DNA from: Fragum whitleyi
Lineage: Eukaryota > Mollusca > Bivalvia > Cardiida > Cardiidae
DNA: 64,000 nucleotides
Reading direction: 5' to 3'
Assembly: GCA_948146395.1 (NCBI GenBank)
Contig: OX411544.1
Span: 57,527,642 to 57,591,641 of the forward strand
Made by a program: the position numbers and the translations under genes. This document shows, piece after piece, positions 62,773 to 64,000 of this stretch; the first letter of the stretch is position 1, and every line of letters begins with the position of its first letter. The notes under the pieces were generated by a model. It searched no databases. It was given only the letters and a program-made list of their open reading frames with translations, and was not told the origin of the DNA.

Positions 62773-62943
62773 AAAATTCGATGCTAACCGTGCGGTGGTC
62801 AACGTAGAACTGACTATTCTTATCTACTCACATAGTACTCTAAAAATAACAACCCGGCGCAACAACCGGACAAACCGGTTTTGCATCTCAACCTGTTTAG
62901 ACAAATATTCTCCGCTATACGATGTAACGCGGAGAATGAAAAA
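62773..62943 (-). repeat. Ngaro-like element, repeat A1 (outer end)
   Basis: 171 bp matching A2. Its last base, 62943, adjoins the Tc1 transposase sequence. Confidence 0.93.
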
Positions 62944-63785
62944 TTCTTCTCTCAGGATCTGGCCGAGCTCCTGGAATGTCCTTGGCTTGACCTAGCGAGC
63001 CGAAACTCGGACCTGCAGCTTATTCCACATATGCTCTATCGGATTTACGTCCGGTGAGAGAGCCGGCCAGTCCAGACGTGGAAAACCCTCTTCTTGACAA
63101 TACTATTGGACTATACAGGCCGTGTGTGGACGGACATTTTCATCCATCAAAATGGATCCATCCCAAATACACCATTGTAAAATCTCACATGGGTATTTAG
63201 GATTCCATTAATGTACCTTCGAGCTGTCATATCAATATTTGCTACGTGAAACCCTTCCACCGGCCTTCTCCACACCCTAGGCCGCCTATCAGTGTAGTCC
63301 AGGCAATACCTGGACTCATCCATGAATCCACGGGAAGCCAGCGTCTTATGCGCCAGCCAACGTGGTCCAATGCCTATGTTAACCGACGCCGACAATGAAC
63401 GCGGGACAGCGGAATACGAATACATGGTCTTTTAGACCTCAGGTTATGCTCATGAAGCCGTGTTCGTTTGGTTTAAGTCGAAACTCGCACTCTCGAGCGT
63501 TTTGAAGGTCGGGGCGTAGCCGAGTTGCCGTAGCAAACCTGTTCCTTCGGGCTTGAATTACCAAAAACGGTTTTCTGCGATGGTGGTAGCTCTACTCCTA
63601 CCTCCACCATGTCTCCTTACAGGTGTACCATACTGTTGGAATCATGCCCAAGCTCTTGTTACAACGGTATGGTGTACCCCCAGTACCATGCCAACATCAC
63701 GGTGGGAAGCCTCTTGCTACACCATACCTACAGCACGCCACAATTGTTCGACAGATAAATGTCGCCTGACATTTGGATTAGCCAT
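62944..63785 (-). pseudogene. Tc1/mariner transposase, N-terminal and catalytic part, decayed
   Basis: On the minus strand the reading starts MANPNVRRHLSVEQLWRAVG, then carries FLVIQARRNRFATATRLRPD, GFMDESRYCLDYTDRRPRVW, MDENVRPHTA and PNPIEHMWN-like motifs (the D, D and E of the DD34E set are recognisable). Stops break it (for example near 63740 and 63105) and the frame shifts near 63150, so it is dead. Its 3' end continues at 57239, with the retrotransposon between. Confidence 0.9.
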
Positions 63786-63789
63786 GATT

Positions 63790-64000
63790 AACGACTAAAA
63801 GCATCTGCACAAAACTTGTGCATGTAGAAAATAAGAAAGGACATGTAAAAAACCGGGGTTCCTCATTTTGCACGAGTTTCATTAGAAAATTGCGTGTCAA
63901 ATTTGGTAATGAATACATTAGATATCTTGTCAAAACATTATTGTTGAATTTTAAACATGAACACGAATGTTTTTTTTTAAAATCAGCTCCTGTAGGACAG
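63790..64000. other. Upstream flank of the Tc1 remnant
   Basis: AT-rich. The Tc1 inverted repeat should be in or beyond this stretch but could not be paired with the left side. Confidence 0.4.

Larger units (their letters stand above)
57240..62943 (-). mobile_element. Ngaro-like tyrosine-recombinase (DIRS order) retrotransposon, 5,704 bp
   Basis: Reading the minus strand the order is A1 (62943-62773), gag, RT, RNase H, tyrosine recombinase, B1 (57927-57872), A2 (57871-57701), 405 bp of unique sequence, B2 (57295-57240). B1 and A2 touch, as in split-direct-repeat elements, so they copy the joint a circular intermediate would have. There is no integrase and no LTR. It has landed inside a Tc1 transposase gene without any target duplication. 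No methyltransferase domain is present, which favours Ngaro over DIRS1. Confidence 0.93.

Overview
The window is nuclear DNA from an animal, most probably a bivalve mollusc. It is AT-rich, the one host gene is split by many introns with GT/AG boundaries, and most of the remaining sequence is transposon or dispersed repeat. Several repeats are of the bivalve type: elements with about 160-bp tandem cores, a tRNA-derived SINE, and short fold-back elements. The species cannot be named from the sequence.

Host gene. One gene is recognised on the minus strand from about 48.2 kb down to 11.1 kb: CMTR1, the cap-1 mRNA 2'-O-ribose methyltransferase. Twenty coding exons (2,239 nt, about 746 residues) were placed by codon phase and splice sites. 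They cover, in order, a G-patch, the RrmJ-type methyltransferase fold with its K-D-K-E residues and SAM loop, the guanylyltransferase-like domain and a WW domain. The first exon or exons and the C-terminal exon were not found. The exon carrying the catalytic Lys and Glu is preceded by three partial copies of itself in a 106-bp array, so four 3' splice sites lie in tandem.

1-11 kb, downstream of the last CMTR1 exon found: repeats only. They include a 2.4-kb element with long inverted ends and 9-bp target duplications, fold-back MITEs, SINE pieces and a tandem pair of palindromes. 11-48 kb: CMTR1 introns loaded with tandem-core repeats (about 164, 156 and 165 bp) and, at 33.3-42.5 kb, a complete BEL/Pao LTR retrotransposon inserted antisense to CMTR1. 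It has 928-bp LTRs that differ at one position by eye, a 5-bp target duplication and one open 2,202-residue gag-pol frame, so it looks young.

48-57 kb: no certain gene. It holds a 956-bp fold-back element with 9-bp target duplications, a palindromic MITE and otherwise unassigned AT-rich DNA in which the CMTR1 promoter and 5' exon probably lie. 57-64 kb: a nested pair. A decayed Tc1-type transposase gene is cut in two by a 5.7-kb Ngaro-like tyrosine-recombinase retrotransposon with split direct repeats (A1 - ORFs - B1A2 - B2). The host reading frame resumes exactly across the insertion with no target duplication, as expected for recombinase-mediated integration. Its gag appears to contain a phase-1 intron and its reverse transcriptase frame is shifted at a seven-base homopolymer.

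No rRNA, canonical tRNA, CRISPR array or bacterial operon was seen. Repeat families are inferred from structure (ends, target duplications, copies within the window); no database search was possible.
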